From Planctomycetota bacterium (GTDB taxonomy: Bacteria > Planctomycetota > Phycisphaerae > UBA1845), in assembly GCA_024280855.1 (NCBI GenBank), contig JAJRPG010000001.1, positions 1 to 64,000 on the forward strand: DNA of 64,000 bases, written 5' to 3'. Within the stretch, counting starts at the first letter, position 1, and every line of letters starts with the position of its first letter. The notes under the pieces are model-generated. The model saw nothing but the letters and a program-made list of their open reading frames with translations. It was not told where the DNA came from and did not search any database. Made by a program: the position numbers and the translations under genes. Shown here piece by piece: positions 24,970-34,500 of the stretch.

Positions 24970-25890
24970 TTAAGCGGCTCGAACAGCTGCCTTGCTATCC
25001 TGCCCTTGATTGAATTGCTTCCATCGTTTCAGTAAATATTTAGCGATTTCTCGCAAATCTTTGGACACTTTGCGATAGATACGGCTATTGCTCTTGAGTC
25101 CTGTTGTCACCAGTAGTGCGTTTAATCCTGTTTGCGTATTATCAATTGGCTCCGCTTTGAAATGACAAGAGCGTTTCACCGCGTGCTCAACCCAACGTTG
25201 CGTAGCCATTACCCATGCACGAATCTTTGACCAGTCAGTCGTGCCGCCGTGGATACGCCATTCAACTGTCATTCGGTCTGGATTAGCCAGATTGACAAGA
25301 TTGAGTCCATTATAGCGTTCCCAACCACGAAGTTTTTCACGAAGCGAAGCGTATGAAGTGCAGTTGTCGAAGATGGTGGCTTCATTACGTTGTGGTGGAC
25401 GGCAGTACATATGCGATTGACGACTTGAAGCTACCAGGCCGTACATGATACGATGGAATCGCCACCAGAGATGTTGCAAATTCCGTACTACCTGCGGCTT
25501 ATGTTCGGCTTCTGGGAAGTGATGATGGACATGCAACCCACAGCTAGCATTTACTCTCGCACCTACATAGCGGATTACGTCGAGAGCTTCTGGAAGGACG
25601 CGTTCAACTTCCTCCCACAGCATGGGTGACGTTTTCACTTCAAGCTTAGACCAACTAAGTCCGCGATACCGTGATTCATCGAGCAGTGAAGCGTCGTGTT
25701 CAACAGCAAGCTGACAACCGCGAGGTAACGGAAGATGCGTATAACCTCGTGAGCAGGATTGAATGCCATGATTGGTTAGGACTTGAGAGAGCAGTTCTTG
25801 GACATCGCGATTGGTTCCGCGTCCTATGATGGGAGCCACGAATTCGATTTCGATGCCGATTTTACGATTGAAATTGATTTGGCTTTCCAT
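24970..25890 (-). CDS. Putative amidoligase (COOH-NH2 ligase, Amidoligase_2 type)
   Basis: A 306-residue enzyme of the glutamine-synthetase-like amidoligase family. Signature parts are GIEIEFVAP (residues 12-20, metal-binding glutamates), EVKTSPM (84-90), CGLHVHHHF (117-125) and MTVEWRIHGGTTDW (about 213-226). Such enzymes join carboxyl and amino groups with ATP, often in mobile-element operons with GGCT-fold proteins, as here on both sides. Product and acceptor are unknown. I start it at 25890 (MESQINFNRKIG) because the family fold begins there; a frame to 25935 adds a hydrophobic leader without support. No strong ribosome-binding site is seen at either start. Confidence 0.85.
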   Translation of the reverse strand: MESQINFNRKIGIEIEFVAPIIGRGTNRDVQELLSQVLTNHGIQSCSRGYTHLPLPRGCQLAVEHDASLLDESRYRGLSWSKLEVKTSPMLWEEVERVLPEALDVIRYVGARVNASCGLHVHHHFPEAEHKPQVVRNLQHLWWRFHRIMYGLVASSRQSHMYCRPPQRNEATIFDNCTSYASLREKLRGWERYNGLNLVNLANPDRMTVEWRIHGGTTDWSKIRAWVMATQRWVEHAVKRSCHFKAEPIDNTQTGLNALLVTTGLKSNSRIYRKVSKDLREIAKYLLKRWKQFNQGQDSKAAVRAA

Positions 25891-25991
25891 GTGTTTACTA
25901 TAGCGCAACGTGCCTAATGCGCAAGCAAAAAACATGATTTGTTTGCGGTAAAATTAGTCAACTATCTCAGCTACTACGATGTTATATGACT

Positions 25992-26486
25992 TCATGTTGG
26001 CAGCAATGAAGCGGATGTTTGCAGCTTGATATTTAACGATTGTTGATAGTCTTCACTGAATTTGAAATGTTTTGCACCGTTAAGAATCAAAGCCCTGTAT
26101 TTAGCTGTAACAGGAAGGTCAACGTTGAGTCGATGCGTCGGTGTTACGACATACGTGATTGCTTGCACAGGCTCTTGTGTGCCCGCTGTGTGGACGATCA
26201 CTTCAGTCTCTTCATAACGATGAGGGTAGCCTTCTTTAATGCGGAGAGCGTCTTGTATCGATGGAGTGATTGTGATGATCACGCCTTCGACGCATTCGTT
26301 CTTAGAAGATTCAATGTTGCATGCGCCTGCACCATGTGTACTGGCGTAGTAATTGGTTCGTAAACGAAAGTGGTGCAACAGAGCATGTTGTCCATGTAAA
26401 TCGGTGTCCAGAGTTACGCCATGTGTGTCCAAGTAATCGGTGAAGTGGTTTAAGTTGATGTTGCTGCCGTAGGCGAAGTAGAGCAT
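25992..26486 (-). CDS. Gamma-glutamylcyclotransferase-fold protein
   Basis: A 164-residue GGCT/AIG2-like protein: MLYFAYGSNINLNHF at the start is the diagnostic YGSN loop, followed by LHHFRLRTNYYASTHGAGACNIESSKNECVEGVIITI, where the GGCT core normally reads F...G..A.I....v.G.ly.l. Family enzymes act on gamma-glutamyl amines or peptides and release 5-oxoproline. It is the first gene of the leftward amidoligase operon. The start is set at the domain boundary; the frame is open 34 codons further up, without a good ribosome-binding site. Confidence 0.82.
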   Translation of the reverse strand: MLYFAYGSNINLNHFTDYLDTHGVTLDTDLHGQHALLHHFRLRTNYYASTHGAGACNIESSKNECVEGVIITITPSIQDALRIKEGYPHRYEETEVIVHTAGTQEPVQAITYVVTPTHRLNVDLPVTAKYRALILNGAKHFKFSEDYQQSLNIKLQTSASLLPT

Positions 26487-26928
26487 GACCTTGGTAGTAT
26501 AGCTCGGTAAACGCCATGGCGCAAGAATCTGTGGGGAGTTCGCTAGTTCAGTACCGATTGTTGTGGTTTCAAAAGCAGCCTTGGCCAATAATCGAAATTA
26601 TTAATTCCGCAGAATTTCTATGGCGTATCGAAGGATAATTACATTCGAGGGGGTGGACACACAAGCCTGTGCCTGCACACATTTAGTTCGGTGTCTTGCT
26701 GATTAGCCAAGGCGTAGCAACGATTCTGCCTCCAGGACCTCACAAGCGTGATTGGCTTGAATTTTGGTTGACGACGGCGGCGCTGTTGGTTGTGTCGCCT
26801 CAATTGTGTCTAGCGATGTGGACACCGAATTGTCTTTCCTGTCCGTATCATGATCAGCAGGAGCGTGCGTGCCATCATGTGGCCCTCTGATCCATATCAG
26901 CGAATACTGTCGCATTAGTGTCACGTAT

Positions 26929-27200
26929 TCTTGTGACAGTAATAACTGGTCAGAATTGCCCCTGAGAGCATCAAAAACGCTGGTTTTGGCGTGCAAAAGT
27001 ATTTCTGTCATTTGTGTCACACTGTCACAGGGGTAGCTTGGAAAAACGGGGCGTGTCACTCTTCTTATGGATATATACTCCATTGTAAATCTAGAGCCTT
27101 GTGACAGTGTGACACAAATGACAGTATTCGATATTTCTTTCGAAAATGTCCGTTTCGACATCAAGAAGACGGTTTTTGGGAGTTTATTACTGTCACAAGA
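26929..27200. repeat. Outer inverted repeat (17-base arms)
   Basis: The arm at 26929-26945 (TCTTGTGACAGTAATAA) is exactly complementary to 27184-27200. The midpoint is between 27064 and 27065, identical to that of the inner repeat, so the whole 272 bases form a large partly eroded palindrome. Confidence 0.85.
27005..27124. repeat. Inner inverted repeat (25-base perfect arms)
   Basis: Arms at 27005-27029 and 27100-27124 are perfectly complementary and contain the unit TGTGACAGTGTGACACAAAT. Three more pairs, one a G-T wobble, extend the stem inward. The loop is about 64-70 bases. A cruciform or hairpin would be very stable. Confidence 0.9.
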
Positions 27201-27247
27201 TCCGGTGACAGAAATGTGACAGTAAACATCTTGGACACCCAAAGCCA

Positions 27248-29644
27248 TCATGTTGCGTTGTATCTTCGTGCTCGTCTTCCTCTCCCTTCTTGCTTCATTG
27301 CAAGCTCCTTCAACAGCCCATTCTTTACGAGCCTCTCGACAATTCCTTCAACATGGTCGGACGATTTTCCGCGAAGAAGATTTCTCTGAAGATCACGCAC
27401 CGATACATCCTCATGACTGGCAACATATTCGTGTACCGCTTCCTCTTCGTCTGACTGTCGAGCCTGATTTGAAATCAAATAGACCCGCTTGGATTCACGC
27501 CGAAACCACCGGGTTAATTCTATAGCCATACGCATACTGTCTGAGTCGATTTCCGTATTGGACAGAGATTGATCCTCCGTCCATCGCAACATCTGAATGA
27601 CGAGAGAAAGCTTCGCTGCTTGGCCTTCAAGTTTGGAATAGACCGATTCGAGGTATCCATCGATCTCACGCTCTTGCAACGTCACATTCTCATCGAAGAA
27701 TGCTCCCCATAAGATCGCCGCCTCAGCTGTCCATCCAACCACAACGGGGTCGTCATTCGCATCCGGTGTGAGGCTGAGAAGTTTCCCAACCATGGCATCG
27801 TACTCCGCTACGACAGATTGATCGATTCCGACTGGCGTCCATCGTTGGTATTTCTTGGGTGGCATAGCGATCAAAAAGCGTGGAGCTAATCCGTTGCTTG
27901 CGTTGTTACCTGACATCGACTGCTGCCACTGCGTCCGAGTGATCGTACCCGTGACGTTGACTGATGTCCTTGGGATTCGCATTGGTTCCTTCGCAGCTCG
28001 ATCAACCGTAGTGCCATGACCATTGAACAACTCAAGCCAGTTGGACAAATCTGCTCCCTTGGCGGTGGTGAATTGGTCCATCGCGTTGATCCACCCGGAG
28101 AGTTCGTCGTTTGCGACACAGATGCCCCTGGGGTTCTCACTCAGGATCTTGTGGACAGCCTGCAAGGTGGCGACGGACGTATGATGTCGCTCACAAACAG
28201 GCTTGTCCGGCTTCTTGGGATTGATTGCCTTCGACGCCTTTGCCTGCTGCTGATACTCGATCAACTCGTGTTCATACTGTTTCATGGCTGTGGCATGTGA
28301 CTCACAGGTCGCATCATCACGAGTTCGTAGCACGTTGATCGCAGCATGAAATGGCGGACTTTTCTTCCCGCCAGAATAAGAAATGATTACCGTCCAGAGG
28401 ATTGGAACCATCTCCCCCCCAGGCTTGGGTTGAACCGCTCGACTCGCTCCGATGGCGGTGGCTGCGACCGATAGGGCTGGTAGTATGAATCCCGCTGGAT
28501 CAACGCCCATGCTGTCTGCGACAACGTCAGCCATCTTCCGTAAGCAGGAGGGCAGAGCCGTAGCGGGAATCGACTTCCAGGTGAGGTCGTCCACCTCTTC
28601 GTTGTCTACCTTGGCCCAGTGGATCAGCGAACCGATGCCAAGACGCCCGGTTCCGTTTCCATTCGCGGAAAAAGTATCCCAATGCATCCGACAATCCTGC
28701 TCACTCGCGAACTTAGAACTCTGTTTGCTCCAATCGTTCCAAATTTGAAAGATCCGCTCGCCGGTATAGATTGTATGAAGAGCCATGCCCACGTCAATCC
28801 ACGAGCCATATTCATCACAACGCACAGAAGTCAATCGATCCAAACATTCTCGTGCTTTGATGATGTCCGTCTCGCTACCGCTGATTACATCAATGATCGA
28901 AGTATTGGATTCGTCATTCGACCGTTTCCCCTTGAACATGTCGATAGAATTTTCTGGAGGTGTTGGGAATTCGATGAGCGGATAAGTCGCTTCCTTCGTC
29001 ACACTGTGAAGCTTCGCAGGCTTATTGCGCCTGTGGTTGATAAACCCAGGGACACGCATCACTCGCGGCGGATCATGGATCTTGAGGTCAACTTCCAGAT
29101 CGACCGTGACAACTTCCTGGATGATTGCTTTCTGGTACTGGGACCACTGCCCCGGTTGTAGCGCTTCGTCGAGCCGCCAATAGCAGTGAATGCCTGCTCC
29201 TGAGGTCAACGTAATCGTTGGAGCGGGTAATTCGCATTCTTTGAACTTGAAGTAGAACTCGTTTAGCTCCGTATTTTCGATGTCAATGCACAGACTTCTA
29301 CAGATGGAAACGCATCTAGTACAGCGTCCGCAACCCGTACAGTTTGCTGCCCTGGAGCCGTCACCTTCGCAGGAGCGAGGGTTGCAGCCGACGTAAATGC
29401 TCTGACCGTCATCGTTCATGTCGATGAGCCACGGTAACACATCATTGACCGTGGATGCGAGCGTCCATCTGCTCTGTTTGGAGGGCAAAATGCGAAACTC
29501 CAGGATGTCAGATGGCTCGTAGAGGGCATCGACAAACTGGAGGACTTGAAAGTACGTTCCTTCTGATGCATCTTCGTGGGGGACTGTCATGGTAGCCGAG
29601 TGTAGTGGTGCCTCGGCTATGTCGGTTTGGATATTCTCGTTCAT
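27248..29644 (-). CDS. RepB-type primase / PriCT / DUF3987 replication protein
   Basis: A 798-residue mobile-element replication protein. An N-terminal primase-polymerase region (to about 215) has LTSGAGIHCYWRLDEA (146-161) and PPRVMRVPGFINHRR (192-206), the usual RepB-primase pair; unusually a cysteine-rich insert (CNPRSCEGD...CTGCGRCTRCVSICRSLC, about 87-119) could bind metal. A PriCT-2 domain follows (about 262-340; FQIWNDWSKQSSKF...RLGIGSLIHWAK). Then a DUF3987 helicase-like domain (about 360-750) has IISYSGGKKSPPF in place of a normal P-loop. It should prime and unwind replication of the excised island. Two leader hairpins and a 3' palindrome flank it. Confidence 0.85.
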   Translation of the reverse strand: MNENIQTDIAEAPLHSATMTVPHEDASEGTYFQVLQFVDALYEPSDILEFRILPSKQSRWTLASTVNDVLPWLIDMNDDGQSIYVGCNPRSCEGDGSRAANCTGCGRCTRCVSICRSLCIDIENTELNEFYFKFKECELPAPTITLTSGAGIHCYWRLDEALQPGQWSQYQKAIIQEVVTVDLEVDLKIHDPPRVMRVPGFINHRRNKPAKLHSVTKEATYPLIEFPTPPENSIDMFKGKRSNDESNTSIIDVISGSETDIIKARECLDRLTSVRCDEYGSWIDVGMALHTIYTGERIFQIWNDWSKQSSKFASEQDCRMHWDTFSANGNGTGRLGIGSLIHWAKVDNEEVDDLTWKSIPATALPSCLRKMADVVADSMGVDPAGFILPALSVAATAIGASRAVQPKPGGEMVPILWTVIISYSGGKKSPPFHAAINVLRTRDDATCESHATAMKQYEHELIEYQQQAKASKAINPKKPDKPVCERHHTSVATLQAVHKILSENPRGICVANDELSGWINAMDQFTTAKGADLSNWLELFNGHGTTVDRAAKEPMRIPRTSVNVTGTITRTQWQQSMSGNNASNGLAPRFLIAMPPKKYQRWTPVGIDQSVVAEYDAMVGKLLSLTPDANDDPVVVGWTAEAAILWGAFFDENVTLQEREIDGYLESVYSKLEGQAAKLSLVIQMLRWTEDQSLSNTEIDSDSMRMAIELTRWFRRESKRVYLISNQARQSDEEEAVHEYVASHEDVSVRDLQRNLLRGKSSDHVEGIVERLVKNGLLKELAMKQEGRGRRARRYNAT

Positions 29645-29652
29645 ACGTCTCT

Positions 29653-29669
29653 CCTCTTTGTAAAAGAGG
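29653..29669 (-). promoter_or_regulatory. Leader hairpin covering the primase ribosome-binding site
   Basis: On the transcript, CCTCTTT-TAC-AAAGAGG forms a 7-bp stem whose 3' arm runs directly into the Shine-Dalgarno AGAGGAGAG, 4 bases before the ATG at 29644. Folding would hide part of the site and reduce translation. Regulation is inferred from the pairing only. Confidence 0.5.
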
Positions 29670-29671
29670 AA

Positions 29672-29705
29672 CCCCCGGCAGTGCTGGGAAAACCACTACC
29701 GGGGG
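29672..29705 (-). promoter_or_regulatory. Strong GC-rich leader hairpin of the primase gene
   Basis: On the transcript, CCCCCGGTAGTG and CACTGCCGGGGG pair over 12 positions with one G-U, around a 10-base loop. No U-run follows, so it is not a simple terminator. Just 2 bases separate it from the second hairpin, which suggests a two-hairpin control element. Confidence 0.6.
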
Positions 29706-30685
29706 CGACGTATTGATCTGTGTTCTGCTATCGCACTCTGCCGTGTGAAAGCAGCTTATGTCTGTTGTACATCGGATTTCCCAGTCCTTCTGTACCAATA
29801 CGTTGTTCCTCTATTATAGTGTTACAACGTTTCTTGTCGGATTCCTGAATTATTCCGAAAAATAATGCCAAGGTTCTGGCAGTCATGGATTTTGCTAGCG
29901 AATATGCCGCTGACGAGTTCATTGAGAAAACAGAAAAGTTCCGTTCACGGCTGGCTGTGTTGATAGAATGCCGCTATCCGAACGACCAAATCTAAGCAGC
30001 TAGCACGAGGGCTCCACATGAAGTCGTTTATGGAACCACCTTTCTTGACGGGGCAGGCCCGTGGTCGCTCTGAATCGTATCGTCATCTGTAACGGGAGCT
30101 GCTTCTCGGGTAACGTCGCTGGTTTAACGGAAACGACGGAGATATGATCGACTGTTATGAACGAGAATTCGAAATCAGTAGAAGAAGTCTATTGCTCCAG
30201 CCGTAAGAACTGTTTGCATCGCGTCTTGGTACTCGAAGCCGCAGACCCCTAAGCCTGCGATTACACCGAGCTAAATTGGTGTCCAGGCAGATGAACACAG
30301 AATTATCTACGGAAGAGTCGCGATAACAAACGTCCCGTGGCTCGACCTACAAGACGACGACCGATGCGTTTTCCAACTCGTCCTCGTTTGACTGCGTTAA
30401 CATCACCAAGCATTCTGGCGATCCAATACAACAGGCTTCGAATCTTTCCTATGGACACAGAATTCATCTCCAAACATTGTTACACAGAACTCACTGATCC
30501 CTCAACAATGATTCTATCCAAGCGAAACGTTCTTATCTCAGCACTTTTTTCACAGAATGCACGAATGTAAGTGAATCGTCCTGAAGCGAAACTGGTTTCT
30601 GGGCGAATTACACGAGTTGAGGGTTAGTTTAGCGGATAATCAATCTGTGCTCATTCACGACGATAAGCTCAAAATTAATGACAGG
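29706..30685. other. Long stretch without a convincing gene
   Basis: Nearly 1 kb upstream of the primase gene. A 64-codon frame (29728-29922, minus) and a 77-codon frame (30337-30570, plus) exist but have poor starts and no recognisable features. It probably contains the primase promoter and eroded DNA. Confidence 0.45.
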
Positions 30686-31198
30686 TTAAGTATTGTCAAC
30701 GCCGTGATTAGGGTCTTGCCATATATATGTTAATGATCTATCCATTAAATCGTGATCCTCTGATTCGCTCAATCCCGCAAATTCCGATACCTGATACAGC
30801 GCTGGCAACCACCTTTTCGTTAGTAAATCCTGTATCTGCTTCGGGTGCATTTCTGCAATCGCCTCGTCAGTAAGATATGGAAGCAAGGAACATCGCAAGA
30901 TGATATGTAAACCCGATAGATTTTTCGATAAGAAAAAGAGCCAGTAAGGAAACTTATCATCTAGATCGAACACATAATTTCTAACCTCTTCTATTTCGTC
31001 TAGCTCACGATTGTCATAATTGTAGCCATCAAACGCAATGTCTACTTTCTCCATGTTTGCTCTCGCGATCTGTGGTGACTTTATGAGCGATTTGAGAGCT
31101 TCAAGTACGGGTTCTATGTTTGCACTTTCAACATTTTCACGAGATACAACGATACATAGAGGATCGCCGAAAGGTTGAAAGTCTGTGCTTGTTGACAT
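30686..31198 (-). CDS. Protein resembling the chlororespiratory-reduction-6 (Crr6) family
   Basis: A 170-residue acidic protein. The stretch DIAFDGYNYDNRELDEIEEVRNYV followed by LDDKFPYWLFFLSKNLSGLHIILRC resembles bacterial proteins annotated with the Crr6 domain (FDGYddDPREL...PYWLFFL). That resemblance is from memory and unproven. Bacterial members have no known role. The start at 31198 (MSTSTDFQ) has GAGG 10 bases upstream; a longer frame to 31285 is less likely. It stands immediately left of the DISARM operon and points away from it, so it may share the control region. Confidence 0.55.
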   Translation of the reverse strand: MSTSTDFQPFGDPLCIVVSRENVESANIEPVLEALKSLIKSPQIARANMEKVDIAFDGYNYDNRELDEIEEVRNYVFDLDDKFPYWLFFLSKNLSGLHIILRCSLLPYLTDEAIAEMHPKQIQDLLTKRWLPALYQVSEFAGLSESEDHDLMDRSLTYIWQDPNHGVDNT

Positions 31199-31285
31199 AT
31201 TACGGAATCCTCTACTACACACAACAATGAAGTAATTCATGCCAACCAAGTTAAAGCACACATCACGCATAAGGCATCCGATCAA

Positions 31286-31557
31286 ATTATATGCGAAAGA
31301 GGAGTATTATGGGAAACAGGAATTTCTGCCATTTATGGCTACAACCGATATGCCAAGTTAAGCAATCGCCGTTCAGGGTGAGTCACAAGGAAGACAATGA
31401 TTAATTGCGTCATGATTAAGTCTTCCATGTGCAATCCTTCTGGCAACCATCCAATGAGATTGCAAATCTAACATTGTTGGACATGCTAAGTATAAGCAGG
31501 CATAATCGGTAAACCATAGGCGGTTACTAACAACATTCGTAATGCTTCGAGTGGGGA
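31286..31557. other. Divergent control region before the DISARM operon
   Basis: About 270 bases. A 31-codon frame at 31309-31404 (MGNRNFCHLWLQPICQVKQS...) has GAGGAG 4-5 bases upstream of its ATG and could be a leader peptide, but nothing else supports it. Promoters for drmD and the Crr6-like gene should lie here. Confidence 0.35.
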
Positions 31558-34500
31558 ATGGAATTCACGATGGTATCGATGCAAAATGCAGCACCTGAAC
31601 AGGGACAGCTAGTACGTGTCCGATCTCGAAACTGGATCGTGAACGACATTGCACCTAGTACGCTCCCCACGCACGGACTGTCTGGACTTGGCAACGGCCA
31701 GACGCTGCTGACACTTTCATCCATCGAGGACGACGGGCTTGGTGAAGAACTACAAGTAGTATGGGAACTAGAGCCGGGATATCGCATCATTGAGAAAGTA
31801 GCGCTGCCCGATCCAACAGGCTTCGATTCGCCAGATGAGTTGAACGCCTTTTTGGATGCCGTTCGCTGGGGTGCATCTTCGTCTGCCGACGTTCGCAACA
31901 TTCAGTCGCCGTTTAGATCCGGCATCGACATCGAGGACTACCAACTCGACCCTGTCGTTCGTGCGATTCAGATGCCTCGCGTCAACTTGCTCATCGCTGA
32001 TGATGTCGGTTTGGGAAAAACCATCGAGGCAGGATTGGTGGCGTTGGAACTCATCATCCGCCACCGCGCCAGAAAGATTCTAATCGTGTGTCCGTCGTCG
32101 CTGCAAATCCAGTGGCAGGAGCAGATGCGAGACAAATTTGGCTTGGACTTCCGCATTGTGAACAGCCAACTCATGAAGGAACTGAGACGGCAGCGTGGAA
32201 TTCACGTGAATCCATGGAACCACTTCCCACGGCTCATCACATCCATCGATTTTCTGAAGCGAGAACGACCTCTACGGATGTATCGAGAGATTCTGCCCGG
32301 CCCTAACGATCCGATTTATCCCCGTAAATTCGACCTGATGATCGTTGATGAGGCCCACAACTGCGCCCCATCGGGGCGAGGGAAATACGCCACGGACTCA
32401 CTGAGAACGAAAGCCCTCCAACTTCTGGTCCCGCACTTCGAGCACAAACTGTTCCTGACTGCCACACCGCACAACGGATATTCGGAGAGTTTCTCGGCTC
32501 TGCTGGAACTTTTGGACAACCAACGATTCGCTCGCAGCACTAAGCCAGACCGAAAGCAACTCGAAACAGTGATGGTCAGACGGCTGAAATCCGAACTGCC
32601 ACCGAAGTGGGATGGATCACCTCGGTTTCCAAAACGGATACTTGACCCGCTGGAGGTCCCCTACACGGATGAGGAACGTGAGATTCATTCAGCATTGAAG
32701 ACTTACGCGCAGCTGCGGGCCAAGCGGTCCCGTGACAACAGCGAATCAATGGCAACTGATTTCGTGATGATGATTCTCAAGAAGCGAATGTTTTCAAGCC
32801 CCGCTGCGTTCATCACTACGCTGGACAAACACAAGGCATCACTACAAGCAGCAAAGAAACGAAAAGGTTCTGAGAAACCGTCTATCGGAATCTTAAAGCG
32901 AGAGATCGACCGTATCGAAGAGGACTACGCTGATGACAACGACTACGACGTAGCCACTGTTGATGCCGTTGATACCGCCAGTCGTTTGTTTTCAGAGCCA
33001 AGCGGTGAGGAACTCAAACTTCTCAAAAAGATGGGAGATTGGGCCCAACGAGCCTGCGCACAGAATGACTCGAAATGTAAAAAGTTGATCGCCTGGCTAA
33101 AGGAAAACATTCGGCCCAACGGCAAGTGGTCCGATCAGCGGGTCATCATCTTCACCGAATACCGTACTACACAGAAATGGCTATCCGAGGTGTTTGCCAC
33201 GGAGGGGTTCAGTGGGCAAGACCGGCTGATGACGATGTACGGCGGCATGGACCCCAAGCAGCGGGAAGCGATAAAGGCTGCATTCCAATCTGCTCCCGAC
33301 CAGAGTCCGGTTCGGATTCTGCTCGCCACCGACGCTGCCTCGGAAGGAATCGATCTCCAAAACTTCTGCTCGAATCTAATTCACTACGAAATACCGTGGA
33401 ATCCCAACCGCCTTGAGCAGCGAAATGGACGAATTGATCGTCACGGACAGAAGGCCGACGAGGTGCTCGTCTACCACTTCGTAGCCGAGGGATATAAGCA
33501 ACGTCAGTCTACCAGCACGTCCGTAGCGGCAAGTGATTTGGATGCCGACTTGGAATTCCTGATGCGGGTAGCGCAAAAAGTGGAAGCGATTCGAGAAGAC
33601 CTCGGGAACGTGGGGCCGGTTCTCGCCGACGACGTTGCAGCTGCCATGCTCGGTCACGGTTACACGCTGACGAGCACGACTACCGCCGAGCAGAAGAGCG
33701 GCCCAGTTCGCAAGATGCTTAAGTTTGAACGAGACTTGGCTAAACAGATCCAATCACTGATGGATCAATACAAAGCAACTCGGAAAGAACTTCGCCTCTC
33801 ACCAACCAACGTTCAAAAGGTTGTAGAAGTCGGACTCAGACTCGCAGACCAACCGGCGTTAATTCCAGTTAAAAACAGCGACGGCAAGCAGATTTTCCAA
33901 CTGCCCGCTTTGCAACACAGCTGGGCTGCTTGCAGGGAGGGCTTGGAGCACCCACATACGAAAGAGACTCGGCCAATAACATTTGACGAAACGGTAGCAC
34001 ATGGTCGGGACGATATAGTGTTGGTTCACTTGAACCACCGTCTTGTACAAATGTGCCTTCGTCTCTTGCGTGCTGAGGTTTGGTCGATCGAAGGTCGCAA
34101 AAAAATGCATCGGATCGAGGCTCGTATCGTTCCCGACGCCGCCCTGAGCGATCCTGCAATGATTGCCCATGCTCGTCTGGTTGTAATCGGCGGTGATACG
34201 CATAGGCTTCATGAAGAAATCATCACCGCAGGTGGATCGATAAAAGAAGGTCGTTTAAGTCGGATGAACGTCGGCCAGCTATCCGACGCGCTGGCTGCTA
34301 CGACCGACGACGAACCGTCCAAGAGTGTGAAGCAACGGTTTCTCGACATCTGGGATACGCTTGTCCCGTCACTCCAACAGGCATTGACGGCCCGCACCAA
34401 GGAGCGGACAAAGGGATTGGAAAAACGTCTGCAAGAACGGGCCGAGAAGGAAGCCGCAGACATAGAATCGATCCTGTCGGAGTTGAAGCGAGCCATTGAA

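Larger units (their letters stand above)
26589..27247. other. Candidate replication-origin region downstream of the primase gene
   Basis: A 660-base stretch between the amidoligase operon and the primase stop. It is dominated by copies of TGTGACAG in both orientations, arranged as two inverted repeats with one shared centre (entries below). A long frame (26703-27251) runs through these repeats but shows no family resemblance; I treat it as non-coding. Position beside a primase/replication gene suggests an origin; a transcription terminator or protein-binding array is the alternative. Confidence 0.5.

Noticed and set aside
26589-27247. CRISPR array
   Set aside because: The repeated TGTGACAG words are in both orientations, unevenly spaced and symmetrical about one centre; no regular repeat-spacer pattern and no cas genes are seen.
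26703-27251. 182-codon frame overlapping the primase stop by ATGA
   Set aside because: It runs straight through two long inverted repeats, has no family resemblance and its composition is unlike neighbouring proteins; the repeats explain the DNA better.
29728-29922. 64-codon frame upstream of the primase
   Set aside because: No ribosome-binding site; the leader hairpins follow it directly, so it is more likely promoter or leader DNA.
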